Virus record (IMG/VR): IMGVR_UViG_3300043409_002883
Span: 1-27,284 of that record
Reading direction: 5' to 3' (one strand)
Source: a virus
Length of the DNA stretch: 27,284 bases
Part shown: positions 8,157-14,710 of the stretch, piece by piece
Layout: every line of letters starts with the position of its first letter
Numbering within the stretch: the stretch's first letter is position 1
The notes under the pieces: model-generated
The model's input: only the letters and a program-made list of their open reading frames with translations
What the model was told of the DNA's origin: nothing
Database searches by the model: none
Translations under genes and position numbers: made by a program

Positions 8157-8164
8157 TATTTAGC
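8157..8164 (-). promoter_or_regulatory. Late promoter box GCTAAATA, directly after terminator
   Basis: The minus strand reads GCTAAATAtc, three bases past the T-tract of the terminator at 8168-8197. Transcription would start near 8151. This places the real start codon of the following gene downstream and rejects the TTG at 8169. Confidence 0.7.
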
Positions 8165-8167
8165 TGC

Positions 8168-8197
8168 AAAAAAAGGACCCATCATTAAGATGGGCCC
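8168..8197 (-). terminator. Rho-independent terminator
   Basis: On the minus strand a 9-bp stem GGGCCCATC / GATGGGTCC (one G-U pair) with a TTAAT loop is followed directly by seven T. It lies 24 bp after the stop of the 119-aa gene. On the plus strand the hairpin is followed one G later by five T, so it may also work weakly the other way. Confidence 0.88.
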
Positions 8198-8221
8198 TGT
8201 TTTTAATTCACTGCTGATTGT

Positions 8222-8581
8222 TTACGCAAATGTGTTGATCGCACCACCAACAAATCCAGTGCTTTCAGTGATGGTCACTACATTGGCATTGAGGCCAGTC
8301 TTGATGCTCAGTGCCATGGCGCTGCTGCCGCCACTGTTACCTACGGCTGCGCCATAGCTGTTGTCAATCTGCACAACAAAAATATTGGCGCTGGGGGTTC
8401 CCAGGGTAACAATGCTGGCTTCTGAACCGATAGCAAATACTGCCTTTTCAAAGTTGCTGTTTGTTGCGGTATATCCAGTGGCAACTCCGACATTACCAGT
8501 TTCGATTTTGAGGTACCGAGGACTCAGTCCGTATACTGATCCTGGCTGTGCGCTTCCGTTTACTCTTGTAAATCCGGGCAT
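8222..8581 (-). CDS. Small putative virion protein (119 aa)
   Basis: This protein is Gly/Ser/Ala/Val-rich and likely beta-structured. Examples are MPGFTRVNGSAQPGSVYGLS at the start and VVQIDNSYGAAVGNSGG in the middle. It has no Cys and no enzyme motif. It forms its own transcription unit: a late promoter at 8615-8622, a strong AAGGAGA ribosome-binding site nine bases before the ATG, and a rho-independent terminator after the stop. Such a layout is typical of abundant small virion proteins such as decoration or head-fibre proteins, but the family is not recognised and this is inference. Confidence 0.65.
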   Translation of the reverse strand: MPGFTRVNGSAQPGSVYGLSPRYLKIETGNVGVATGYTATNSNFEKAVFAIGSEASIVTLGTPSANIFVVQIDNSYGAAVGNSGGSSAMALSIKTGLNANVVTITESTGFVGGAINTFA

Positions 8582-8614
8582 AATATTAATCTCCTTTAGC
8601 TTAACGCTTACTGT

Positions 8615-8622
8615 TATTTAGC
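8615..8622 (-). promoter_or_regulatory. Late promoter box GCTAAATA
   Basis: The minus strand reads GCTAAATAac. The ATG of the 119-aa gene is 33 bases downstream, with AAAGGAGA in between. It is one of five copies of the GCTAAATA form. Confidence 0.7.
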
Positions 8623-8655
8623 ATTTGACGTCAAAATATCATAGTTACTTTTTCT

Positions 8656-8680
8656 TTCTGCGCACCGCAGAACGTTTTTT
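8656..8680 (+). terminator. Hairpin with T-tract facing the plus strand
   Basis: A perfect 7-bp stem TTCTGCG / CGCAGAA with a CAC loop is followed, on the plus strand, by CG and six T. On the minus strand the same hairpin is followed by AGAAAAAG, not T. It lies in the gap between two minus-strand genes, so it would stop antisense transcription rather than the genes around it. The short stem makes it uncertain. Confidence 0.45.
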
Positions 8681-8686
8681 CTTTGG

Positions 8687-9607
8687 TCAGGATTCACGCA
8701 GAAATTCAGTGTACTTTGCTCTGAGATTTTCTTCGAGGCCGCGGCCACGACGGCCACGACGGCCACGACGGCCCTGGCGTTTGGTGGGGCCGGCACCGGG
8801 TTTGCGAGGGGCAACCGGCGGCCGGGCCGTTGGTAAACCTGCTTGTTTTCTTAACGCCGCGATATATGTTTCATATTGCGTCGCGTTGACCAGTTGCATT
8901 TTTTTAAGTTCCAGCAGATACGCAGCCATGGCCTTATCGGTCAGTGCAGTGTTTTTTTCCAGGGAGTCCACTAGTTCTTTAGCCTGTGCTTGAGTACTAG
9001 TAATTACAAAATGCTGCAAATCAACCGGAGTTTTCTGATTGTGATCAGTGCCCGCATATTTCTGAACCAACTGAGTGTACTTCAGCAACAAGGCATTCAA
9101 CTGCTTGTCTGCATTGCTAGGATTTGGTGGTGGTGGTGCTGGTGGTGCTGGTGGTGCTGGTGGTGCTGGTGCTGGCGCATCGTCTTCAGTCATAGGTGGT
9201 GCTGGTGGTGCTGGTGGTGCTGGTGGTGCTGGTGGTGCTGGTGGTGCTGGTGGTGCTGGTGGTGATCCAAAAGGCATTGCGGGATCTAACTTCAATGCTT
9301 TCACTGCTTCGTCCCAGGTCTTGTCACTATTGGTACCCACCAACTGGCTGTTACGAACATCATCAGGAGTAAGTTCGGTGATTTTCTTGCCTATTCTACC
9401 AGCGAATTGCATCACGGCTTTTTTAGCATTATTCACTGACTGAGATGTTTCACGCTGGCCGGTGGCGTTGGCCCCAGCGCCACCGGGTAATTTAGATCCA
9501 GCCCATTGCGTTAGTCTACTTCCGATTCCCACTGGGGCTTTGGCTGCCCTAACTACACCTTTGACCGCATCCACAAATCCTTCATTTATAAATTCACTAC
9601 TTCTCAT
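8687..9607 (-). CDS. Virion-type protein with PPA repeats and basic Arg/Gly tail
   Basis: This is a 306-aa protein. It starts MRSSEFINEGFVDAVKGVVR, a form I recall from structural proteins of T4-like phages. A helical, Ala/Lys-rich region (to about residue 113) leads into two low-complexity blocks of the unit P-P-A (about 115-160), separated by MTEDDAPAPA. A helical domain (165-265) follows, then a basic stretch with the repeated unit R-R-G near residue 283 (QGRRGRRGRRGRG). It ends LRAKYTEFLRES. The long rigid proline linkers suggest a spacer; the Arg/Gly block may bind nucleic acid or another acidic surface. It starts by ATGA overlap with the 79-aa gene, with AGGAG upstream, and uses that gene's late promoter. 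No enzymatic function is visible. Confidence 0.75.
   Translation of the reverse strand: MRSSEFINEGFVDAVKGVVRAAKAPVGIGSRLTQWAGSKLPGGAGANATGQRETSQSVNNAKKAVMQFAGRIGKKITELTPDDVRNSQLVGTNSDKTWDEAVKALKLDPAMPFGSPPAPPAPPAPPAPPAPPAPPAPPMTEDDAPAPAPPAPPAPPAPPPPNPSNADKQLNALLLKYTQLVQKYAGTDHNQKTPVDLQHFVITSTQAQAKELVDSLEKNTALTDKAMAAYLLELKKMQLVNATQYETYIAALRKQAGLPTARPPVAPRKPGAGPTKRQGRRGRRGRRGRGLEENLRAKYTEFLRES
8743..8769. repeat. 9-bp tandem repeat GGCCACGAC x3
   Basis: Three exact copies encode the R-R-G repeats of the 306-aa protein on the minus strand. The stretch is clearly more GC-rich than its surroundings. Copy number could vary by slippage. Confidence 0.85.
9126..9179. repeat. GGTGGTGCT tandem repeat, block 2 (P-P-A coding)
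   Basis: An imperfect run of GGTGGTGCT units, opened by GGTGGT and closed by GGTGCTGGCGCA, encodes the second proline-alanine linker of the 306-aa protein on the minus strand. Confidence 0.9.
9195..9263. repeat. GGTGGTGCT tandem repeat x7.7, block 1 (P-P-A coding)
   Basis: Seven exact GGTGGTGCT units plus GGTGGT encode the first P-P-A linker. The perfect DNA identity, down to the codon, points to recent expansion by slippage. Confidence 0.93.
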
Positions 9608-9843
9608 GTTAATCTCCTAGCAGCACGAGCAAATTTCTGAGTGTCACGACCACGAATGCTGTTGATCAATCTGCGTTCCATTTCATCAGCCACAGCATCA
9701 CCATAGTTTTCTTTGATGCTGGCCAGCAGATTTATAGCACCTGTGATGATATGATTACCGCGACTTTCCACCAACAGATTGCGGTTATGCTCAGGTAACC
9801 CGTTGGTTAACTCGTCAAGTATGGTTCTGGTAACAGATTTCAA
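9604..9843 (-). CDS. Small helical protein (79 aa), unknown function
   Basis: The start is a TTG at 9841-9843, supported by AAGGTG five bases upstream and by a late promoter at 9860-9867. The protein is polar and helical (ILDELTNGLPEHNRNLLVES, then ITGAINLLASIKENYGDAVA) and ends in a basic stretch FARAARRLT. There is no recognisable motif, signal or membrane segment. It is coupled by an ATGA overlap to the 306-aa structural protein and shares its transcript, so a joint role in virion assembly is plausible but unproven. Confidence 0.65.
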   Translation of the reverse strand: MKSVTRTILDELTNGLPEHNRNLLVESRGNHIITGAINLLASIKENYGDAVADEMERRLINSIRGRDTQKFARAARRLT

Positions 9844-9852
9844 GTGTTCACC

Positions 9853-9891
9853 TTTCTGATATTTATGGCCGCGCTGCCGAAATATCAGAAA
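9853..9891. repeat. 12-bp inverted repeat enclosing a late promoter
   Basis: TTTCTGATATTT (9853-9864) and its exact complement AAATATCAGAAA (9880-9891) flank 15 bases. The whole element lies between the stop of the 119-aa gene and the start of the 79-aa gene. The left arm overlaps the late box at 9860-9867. There is no T-tract. It could be a hairpin at the end of the upstream message or a protein-binding palindrome at the promoter. Confidence 0.75.
9860..9867 (-). promoter_or_regulatory. Late promoter box CATAAATA
   Basis: The minus strand reads CATAAATAtc, seven of eight bases of the T4 late consensus. It lies 16 bases before the TTG start of the 79-aa gene, with AAGGTG between. It shares bases with an inverted repeat. 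Confidence 0.75.
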
Positions 9892-9896
9892 CTGGT

Positions 9897-10256
9897 CTAG
9901 GAGATGACCTGACGGTGGGATGGATTGGCTGATCCAAATATACGATTGCCGCGACTTCTCACTAGGTCAGCCATGATCTGTGGACTATCAGCAAACTCAG
10001 CCCGCAGAGTATCAGCATCAACACTCTCATCAACCCAGATGCTGAATACTTCATAGTTACGCTGGCTGTTGGCACGAGCTCTGAGTGTCAGGTAGATGAT
10101 GGTCTGATTGAGCCACTGATTAAAATGGTCACTTTCGCGAATCATGTCAAACAACTGATTTTGCTGTTGGGCTGTGACATCAATTACTGCTTCCACACCA
10201 TACATATCCCACATAATCAACATCAGATGCCCAGTTTCTGGCTCAGCGGTATCCAT
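9897..10256 (-). CDS. Conserved hypothetical phage protein (119 aa)
   Basis: The frame is open upstream to 10388, but that part runs into the end of the endonuclease gene and past a promoter. I therefore take the ATG at 10254-10256. The protein begins MDTAEPETGHLMLIMWDMYG. It contains YLTLRARANSQRNYEVFSIW and DLVRSRGNRIFGS, blocks that I recall from a short conserved protein of T4-like cyanophages and relatives. Function is unknown. An extended -10 element (10266-10274) lies so close that the transcript would begin about three bases before the ATG, and there is no ribosome-binding site. The gene has its own promoter, separate from the late gene after it. Confidence 0.75.
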   Translation of the reverse strand: MDTAEPETGHLMLIMWDMYGVEAVIDVTAQQQNQLFDMIRESDHFNQWLNQTIIYLTLRARANSQRNYEVFSIWVDESVDADTLRAEFADSPQIMADLVRSRGNRIFGSANPSHRQVIS

Positions 10257-10265
10257 AATACTGCT

Positions 10266-10274
10266 ATTATAGCA
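10266..10274 (-). promoter_or_regulatory. Extended -10 promoter TGCTATAAT
   Basis: The minus strand reads tgTGCTATAATag, the best -10 in the window. It falls 18 bp past the stop of the endonuclease ORF. No good -35 is seen at 17 or 18 bases. The predicted start is about three bases before the ATG of the 119-aa gene. Confidence 0.68.
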
Positions 10275-10291
10275 CAGCAGCTCGGTGATTA

Positions 10292-12028
10292 TTATGTTTT
10301 GGTCAGGACCTGCATACTTTGCCAAACCCACACAGCTTGTCCCACATCCCAAATTCGATCCCAGCCAGCGGCCAGCATATTCTGCCATTCAGTACGATCT
10401 GCGGAAAAGTGTTCCAACACTGTGACTAATTTGTGTTTCTGATATTTTACACGATTTTCTAAAGTTTGATAATCCTGAGTGTAGAAGTAGCCCGGCGGAG
10501 TATTTTTCACAAAGGTAAACCCCAGCTTGGCATAAACTTTGCCACTGTTCCAGCGACGATCTGCGTAGCTGATTATTGACACTGGATTCATCTCTTTGAC
10601 GAAACTGGCAAACATGCGGCTGGCTCCACCCACCACCACGGTATTCTGTGAATTACACAATCGCAACATTTCCCATTGATAATTGGAATTATATCTGGCT
10701 TTGCCCCAGGACATGGCTGCCACCACATTATCAGTATGGTCAACCAATCCCCAGCAATAGCTACTATTCACATTGCCTTGAATATGATTTGCTTCGAAAA
10801 ATTCTCTGGACTGCTGGCTAGTTAACCTAACCACACTAGTTTTCCTGGCGGCAACTCTATGCAATGCTTGTCCCACCATGGTGGATATTCGACTTTTTAC
10901 AATGTGATTTTTGCTGTACCATTCACTGTCAAACAAGTGTATCAGTTTGATATCTTGATCAGCACAGGCCACAGTTTTGTTGAGATGATAGGCTGAGTTT
11001 TTTCTGCCTCGATGCTCACTATGCCAGTATATTCCATCACATTCAATCGCTATCTGATGCTGAGGCAAATATATGTCAACTTCTTTTTTCCCAGAGATTT
11101 TTTTGTGGGTTTCCACTTCAATACCCAAACTTCTGAGCCAGTTAACCACTGACCTTTCCCAATCACTCTCCTGTGGAACAGTTAACCCGTGATTTTTCGC
11201 AACTTTGCAAATGTTGGAATATGAAAAATTGTTATGATCAGCTATTTCTCTGAGACTTTGTGATTGCAGTTGTTCCACTAACCAAGCAGGATCAGCCAGA
11301 TTGGTAATAAATTCCAGGGAGAGGTGTTGCTGCTGGAAACTCACTCGGCCAAATTTCGCCAGCATAGTATGCTGTTGTTTGCGAAGAATATCTGGATTTT
11401 GCAATGGTGACTTAACTCCATGACGATCCAGCATAGTCTGGTGAATCTTCTGACGAATCTCACTAGATTCCAACGGAGAATTTGCCCCGTATTTCAATAC
11501 ACAGGTGTCCTGAGTCTTTTCTCTGATTTCCTGAAGTTGTTGCTGAGAATAGTTAGCCCATTTGTCTCGTTGGCCTTGCTGAAACTCTGCAGTCAAGGAA
11601 TAATTTGACACACCATAACGTTGTTGTGTGGTATGAGCAATTTTGTCAACAAACTGCTGCACTTTGCTGGGGTTATCTGCGCCATAGCGTGCCTGGCAGG
11701 TCTGCTGTCGTTTGTGTAATGAATGATTTGCGGCGCACACTGAGCTACAGCATTCACTGTATGATCCAGTGGATAAATGCCACTTTACTGAGTTGAGTCT
11801 GCACTCAGCACACACTGGGACCTGCCAGCATTCATGCTGTATATGCCAACATCTGCGCCGTATGGCTTTACCAGTAATAAATGCAGTGAGTAAGAATATC
11901 TGATCTAATTTATCCACAGCAGCGTGTTCAGTCCACCACGATTGAGTATGGGTACGATGTACCCACTCACCAGCAGGGTCTAATGCATGGGTGATTATAA
12001 ATGTTTTCAGATCGTCAATGCTACTCAT
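10292..12028 (-). CDS. Homing-endonuclease-like protein, Vsr-type (EDxHD-like) nuclease
   Basis: This is a 578-aa multi-domain protein. Order: an N-terminal region with a zinc-ribbon-like C-A-E-C (73-76) and C-C-x-x-x-C (93-98). Five spaced Y/F/H-G-x-x-S/N units follow (YGADNPSK 115, YGVSNYS 138, YGANSPLES 180, HGVKSPLQ 203, FGRVSFQ 226), a type of repeat known from phage homing endonucleases. A helix-turn-helix (QSLREIADHNNFSYSNICKV) follows at 257-276. Next comes a nuclease core with E291 (DWERSV), D318 (KEVDIYLP) and IECDGIYWHSE (328-338), as in Vsr-like EDxHD enzymes such as I-Bth0305I. A C-terminal domain (about 400-525) ends in YADRRWNSGKVYAKLGFTFV and is GNAT-like in pattern. It starts within the last bases of the helicase gene with AAGGA upstream. 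It is free-standing, probably mobile, and cuts DNA at an unknown target. Confidence 0.82.
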   Translation of the reverse strand: MSSIDDLKTFIITHALDPAGEWVHRTHTQSWWTEHAAVDKLDQIFLLTAFITGKAIRRRCWHIQHECWQVPVCAECRLNSVKWHLSTGSYSECCSSVCAANHSLHKRQQTCQARYGADNPSKVQQFVDKIAHTTQQRYGVSNYSLTAEFQQGQRDKWANYSQQQLQEIREKTQDTCVLKYGANSPLESSEIRQKIHQTMLDRHGVKSPLQNPDILRKQQHTMLAKFGRVSFQQQHLSLEFITNLADPAWLVEQLQSQSLREIADHNNFSYSNICKVAKNHGLTVPQESDWERSVVNWLRSLGIEVETHKKISGKKEVDIYLPQHQIAIECDGIYWHSEHRGRKNSAYHLNKTVACADQDIKLIHLFDSEWYSKNHIVKSRISTMVGQALHRVAARKTSVVRLTSQQSREFFEANHIQGNVNSSYCWGLVDHTDNVVAAMSWGKARYNSNYQWEMLRLCNSQNTVVVGGASRMFASFVKEMNPVSIISYADRRWNSGKVYAKLGFTFVKNTPPGYFYTQDYQTLENRVKYQKHKLVTVLEHFSADRTEWQNMLAAGWDRIWDVGQAVWVWQSMQVLTKT

Positions 12029-13427
12029 CTGCTTTCCTTTTCAACCCTGCCAACATGCTTTTTATCTTGCTGCCTTGTACGTCTGCCCTGACTGAGTTTA
12101 GGTTATTTCCCACTGAGTCCCGGGAGACCACTGTACTGGTTGTCTTCAGCTGATTCAATATGCCTGTGGTAGCTGGTGAATAAGGTGCGTCTGGGTTCTG
12201 TTCATCGCTGTCAGTAATTCTCAAACTGTTGACATCAAAGTCCAGATCCACTTTCTGCCCCACTCCGCTGCTGCTGCGAGTCTTCATCAATTGCAACTGA
12301 TACTTGCCTCGTTCACGCATTGCCCTGCTGGTGAAAATACCAAATACATTATCTGCTGTATTTATCTTACTGATACCACCACTGATATGGCTGTGGTCAA
12401 ACTCGACCTCTTCCACTGCTGACCTGTTTAATTGTGAAGCAGTAACGAAAAGTACATTGAGTTCTTTGGCCAGATTTCTCAATTCTTCACTGACATATTT
12501 GTCCTTGACAAACAAGTCATTGGGACTGACCTTGGCGCTCACTGGCATCAGCAGATCCAGATAATCCACGCACAGGAAATCAATCTGTACACCTGAGCGA
12601 ATCTGTAATTCTTTCACATAGCTGCGAATATCATTCACTGTGCTCTGTGCTGGTAGATATTTGATAAAGAAGCTGCCACTTTTCTTACCCAGCACACGCA
12701 CCTGTAGTTCCACATCATCCAGATTGTGAAATATTTCTTTAGTGGGTCGGCCAGTGAGCATACTGTCCACACGCATAGCACACAGATCTTCACTGAGTTC
12801 CAGCGTAATATATACACCATGCAACCGCATTGCAGACCAGTTACAACCCAGATTTTGCATGAACAGACTTTTCCCACTGCCTGAACCTCCGCAAAAAATC
12901 TGCAATTCACCGCGATTAAATCCGCCATACAGTTTGCGATCCAGATTCAACCAGCCAGTGCTGATCTGTCCGTTATTGTTCTTGAGTCGCAGCAGTCGAG
13001 CTCTGGGATCAGCAAAGTAGTCAGTACCCATGTCCTTGGTCAAGCTGATCTGCACCGCATCCTTGATCAGCTTTTCCACTGGATCATAGTCACCTTTTTC
13101 CAGCAGATCTGCGGCTTGTAGAATAGCTCGTTCCAGTTCCTGTCTGCGAGTAAACTGTTCGAACTCTTGTAGAAACCAGTCACAATGTCCAGAGTTGATG
13201 CTGTCAATGGACTTGAGATCCGTGCCGCTGACAGCTTGTAACTGTGTACGATCTGGCAGGGTACCGTGTTGAGCGGCATGTTCACTGATAAACTTGGCGG
13301 CTTTTTTCAGACTGCGATCAAAGTTTTCAGCATTGTAGATGTTGCTGACTCTGGTGTACAACTCAGGATCCTGTAGAATAAATTCCAGGAATAATTTCTG
13401 AACGTCAGCAGTGTATTCCATGCTCAT
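12021..13427 (-). CDS. Replicative DNA helicase, DnaB/T4 gp41 type
   Basis: This 468-aa protein is a hexameric 5'-3' helicase of the replication fork. The N-terminal helical domain (1-135) is followed by a RecA-type core. The core has Walker A GGSGSGKS (180-187), a catalytic Glu in ITLELSED (about 210), Walker B FLCVDYLDLL (284-293), a TASQLNR sensor (329-335), and the late motif LQLMKTRSSSGVG near 378-390, which holds the arginine finger of this family. The C-terminal tail from about 405 is polar and probably disordered. Length and motif order fit T4 gp41. The first ATG is three bases past the primase stop, with AGGA upstream; a second ATG two codons later is also possible. It pairs with the primase upstream. 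Confidence 0.93.
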   Translation of the reverse strand: MSMEYTADVQKLFLEFILQDPELYTRVSNIYNAENFDRSLKKAAKFISEHAAQHGTLPDRTQLQAVSGTDLKSIDSINSGHCDWFLQEFEQFTRRQELERAILQAADLLEKGDYDPVEKLIKDAVQISLTKDMGTDYFADPRARLLRLKNNNGQISTGWLNLDRKLYGGFNRGELQIFCGGSGSGKSLFMQNLGCNWSAMRLHGVYITLELSEDLCAMRVDSMLTGRPTKEIFHNLDDVELQVRVLGKKSGSFFIKYLPAQSTVNDIRSYVKELQIRSGVQIDFLCVDYLDLLMPVSAKVSPNDLFVKDKYVSEELRNLAKELNVLFVTASQLNRSAVEEVEFDHSHISGGISKINTADNVFGIFTSRAMRERGKYQLQLMKTRSSSGVGQKVDLDFDVNSLRITDSDEQNPDAPYSPATTGILNQLKTTSTVVSRDSVGNNLNSVRADVQGSKIKSMLAGLKRKADE

Positions 13428-13430
13428 TAG

Positions 13431-14390
13431 TTAGTGTTTCCTCAGTTTACGCCGTAGTTTAATCTGTGTGGTACCTGTGACCCGGCTGGCCCAGATATGC
13501 CGAGTAACAAACAGCGCGCCGTAATGCACCACTGCATCATTAACATCTTTGATTCCAGCTGGCCAATCACACCAGCTGACACTCCAGCCGTAATCAATAG
13601 CTGCTTGCACTAATTCATCGCCAGCACGATCCTGGTCTGGAACTATCACCACAGTGCGATCCAGTGCATCCAGTTGTTCGGCCTGTGCTTCACTGACTTC
13701 ATTACCCAGGGTAGCACACCCACCCACACTGAGTGCATCAAATACTCCCTCCATCACTGGGCACCAGGTCCAGTCACGATGTTGCAGATCAGCTCCGAAT
13801 ATATAGGGCATGGCCAGACTCTGTAGATACTTGGGTCGTTGTGCGCCAATACCACGAGCAGTGTATCCCACCAGGTTATCCTGAAAAGTAAATGGCACAA
13901 TCACTCTGCGAGCTAATTCAGTGCTGACAAAGTAACTGTAACCAGCTGGGTCTAGCCCACGATTCTGCAAATATTTCCAGTATTCTGGATGCTGATGTTG
14001 ATCCAGCAACACACTGTGATCTGGTAAGTCACGAGGAACAATTTCCAGTATGGGCGCTGGCTCAGTGTCAGGTTCTGCATACAATTCACGCTCTCTAAGC
14101 GCATGGATCTTCAGTGCATTGACTTCAGTTGCTGATACTCCCAACCAGATCAGCAGCCGTCTAAACTTAATTCCAAAGCCACTGCCCACAGTGTAACCCG
14201 TGGTGTAGTGGCAATTGAAACAATTGTATACCACTCCAGTGGGAGTCAGCTTAACTCCGCCGCGCTTGCGACGATCATGATTGTGCCCACGATGATCACA
14301 GCAAGGGGCATTGAAGCTCTGCCAGCCACTGACACTGGGTCGGTGAGCTGGCAGGTTATCCAACAAAGTTTGGATGATTATGCTATGCAC
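13431..14390 (-). CDS. DNA primase, TOPRIM type (T4 gp61-like)
   Basis: This 319-aa protein makes RNA primers for lagging-strand synthesis with the adjacent helicase. A Zn-binding region occupies the N-terminus: C30-C31-x4-H36 (APCCDHRGH) and C57-x2-C60 (YNCFNCHY). The TOPRIM domain follows, with Glu in VMEGVFDAL (E214) and the D-x-D pair in IVPDQDRAGDEL (D252, D254). It ends in a basic tail IKLRRKLRKH. The stop is three bases before the helicase start. The ATG has no ribosome-binding site, and the extended -10 element at 14397-14405 predicts a transcript starting at the ATG itself. A GTG three codons upstream is in frame but would lie inside the promoter. I keep the ATG. Confidence 0.9.
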   Translation of the reverse strand: MHSIIIQTLLDNLPAHRPSVSGWQSFNAPCCDHRGHNHDRRKRGGVKLTPTGVVYNCFNCHYTTGYTVGSGFGIKFRRLLIWLGVSATEVNALKIHALRERELYAEPDTEPAPILEIVPRDLPDHSVLLDQHQHPEYWKYLQNRGLDPAGYSYFVSTELARRVIVPFTFQDNLVGYTARGIGAQRPKYLQSLAMPYIFGADLQHRDWTWCPVMEGVFDALSVGGCATLGNEVSEAQAEQLDALDRTVVIVPDQDRAGDELVQAAIDYGWSVSWCDWPAGIKDVNDAVVHYGALFVTRHIWASRVTGTTQIKLRRKLRKH

Positions 14391-14396
14391 AACACT

Positions 14397-14405
14397 AGTA
14401 TAGCA
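14397..14405 (-). promoter_or_regulatory. Extended -10 promoter TGCTATACT (primase-helicase)
   Basis: The minus strand reads atTATGCTATACTag. The element ends 7 bases before the primase ATG, so the expected start point coincides with the ATG. It lies between the 75-aa gene and the primase and shares its core with three other sites in this window. Confidence 0.65.
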
Positions 14406-14408
14406 TAA

Positions 14409-14636
14409 TTACCCGTTACTGACAAAGCTATTGAGTTTATTAGCTTCAGTAATTATGGCTTCTGTTGTGGGAAATTCCGGCAGCTCTGGGTAATCCGGGG
14501 GATTTTCTTTATCCAGTTCCAGTGATACATTATACTGATCACGCAACTGGTCTCTTTTCTGGTATACTGGGTTGGTAAGAATTTCTGTGGCCAACTTCAG
14601 CAATTCTAGTCTGATTTCGTAGGGGGTCTTACTCAT
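14409..14636 (-). CDS. Conserved small phage protein (75 aa) under a structured leader
   Basis: The protein starts MSKTPYEIRLELLKLATEIL and ends in FPTTEAIITEANKLNSFVSNG. Both blocks are, from memory, typical of a small conserved hypothetical of T4-like marine phages. It looks helical with a Pro/Glu-rich middle (NPPDYPELPE). Function is unknown. It lies between the fibre cassette and the primase. Its AAGGAG ribosome-binding site is part of the stem described at 14639-14697, so its translation may be controlled by mRNA structure. No clear promoter of either class is seen right upstream; a GTAAATAA at the fibre-gene stop is a weak candidate. Confidence 0.75.
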   Translation of the reverse strand: MSKTPYEIRLELLKLATEILTNPVYQKRDQLRDQYNVSLELDKENPPDYPELPEFPTTEAIITEANKLNSFVSNG

Positions 14637-14638
14637 TT

Positions 14639-14697
14639 GGTGTGTCTCCTTGTGTAGTGGGCGTTGCAGCCCACTACTAGTTAGCCTGGAGACACAC
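14639..14697 (-). promoter_or_regulatory. Structured mRNA leader that sequesters a ribosome-binding site
   Basis: On the minus-strand RNA an outer stem of 10 bp pairs GUGUGUCUCC (14697-14688) with GGAGACACAC (14649-14640). An inner stem of 9 bp pairs GUAGUGGGC (14677-14669) with GCCCACUAC (14662-14654) around a six-base loop. The internal loop has 10 bases on one side and 4 on the other. GGAG, the ribosome-binding site of the 75-aa gene, is in the outer stem, three bases of linker before the AUG. There is no T-tract, so it is not a standard terminator. Confidence 0.75.
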
Positions 14698-14710
14698 TGC
14701 TGAGTATTAT

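Noticed and set aside
8116-8169. Longer N-terminus from TTG at 8169 for the 172-aa late gene
   Set aside because: A late promoter and a terminator T-tract lie at or before it, so the transcript begins after this codon.
9075-9443. Plus-strand frame coding a Gly/Ala repeat protein
   Set aside because: It is the complement of the P-P-A repeat gene; the minus frame has a ribosome-binding site, neighbours and sensible domains.
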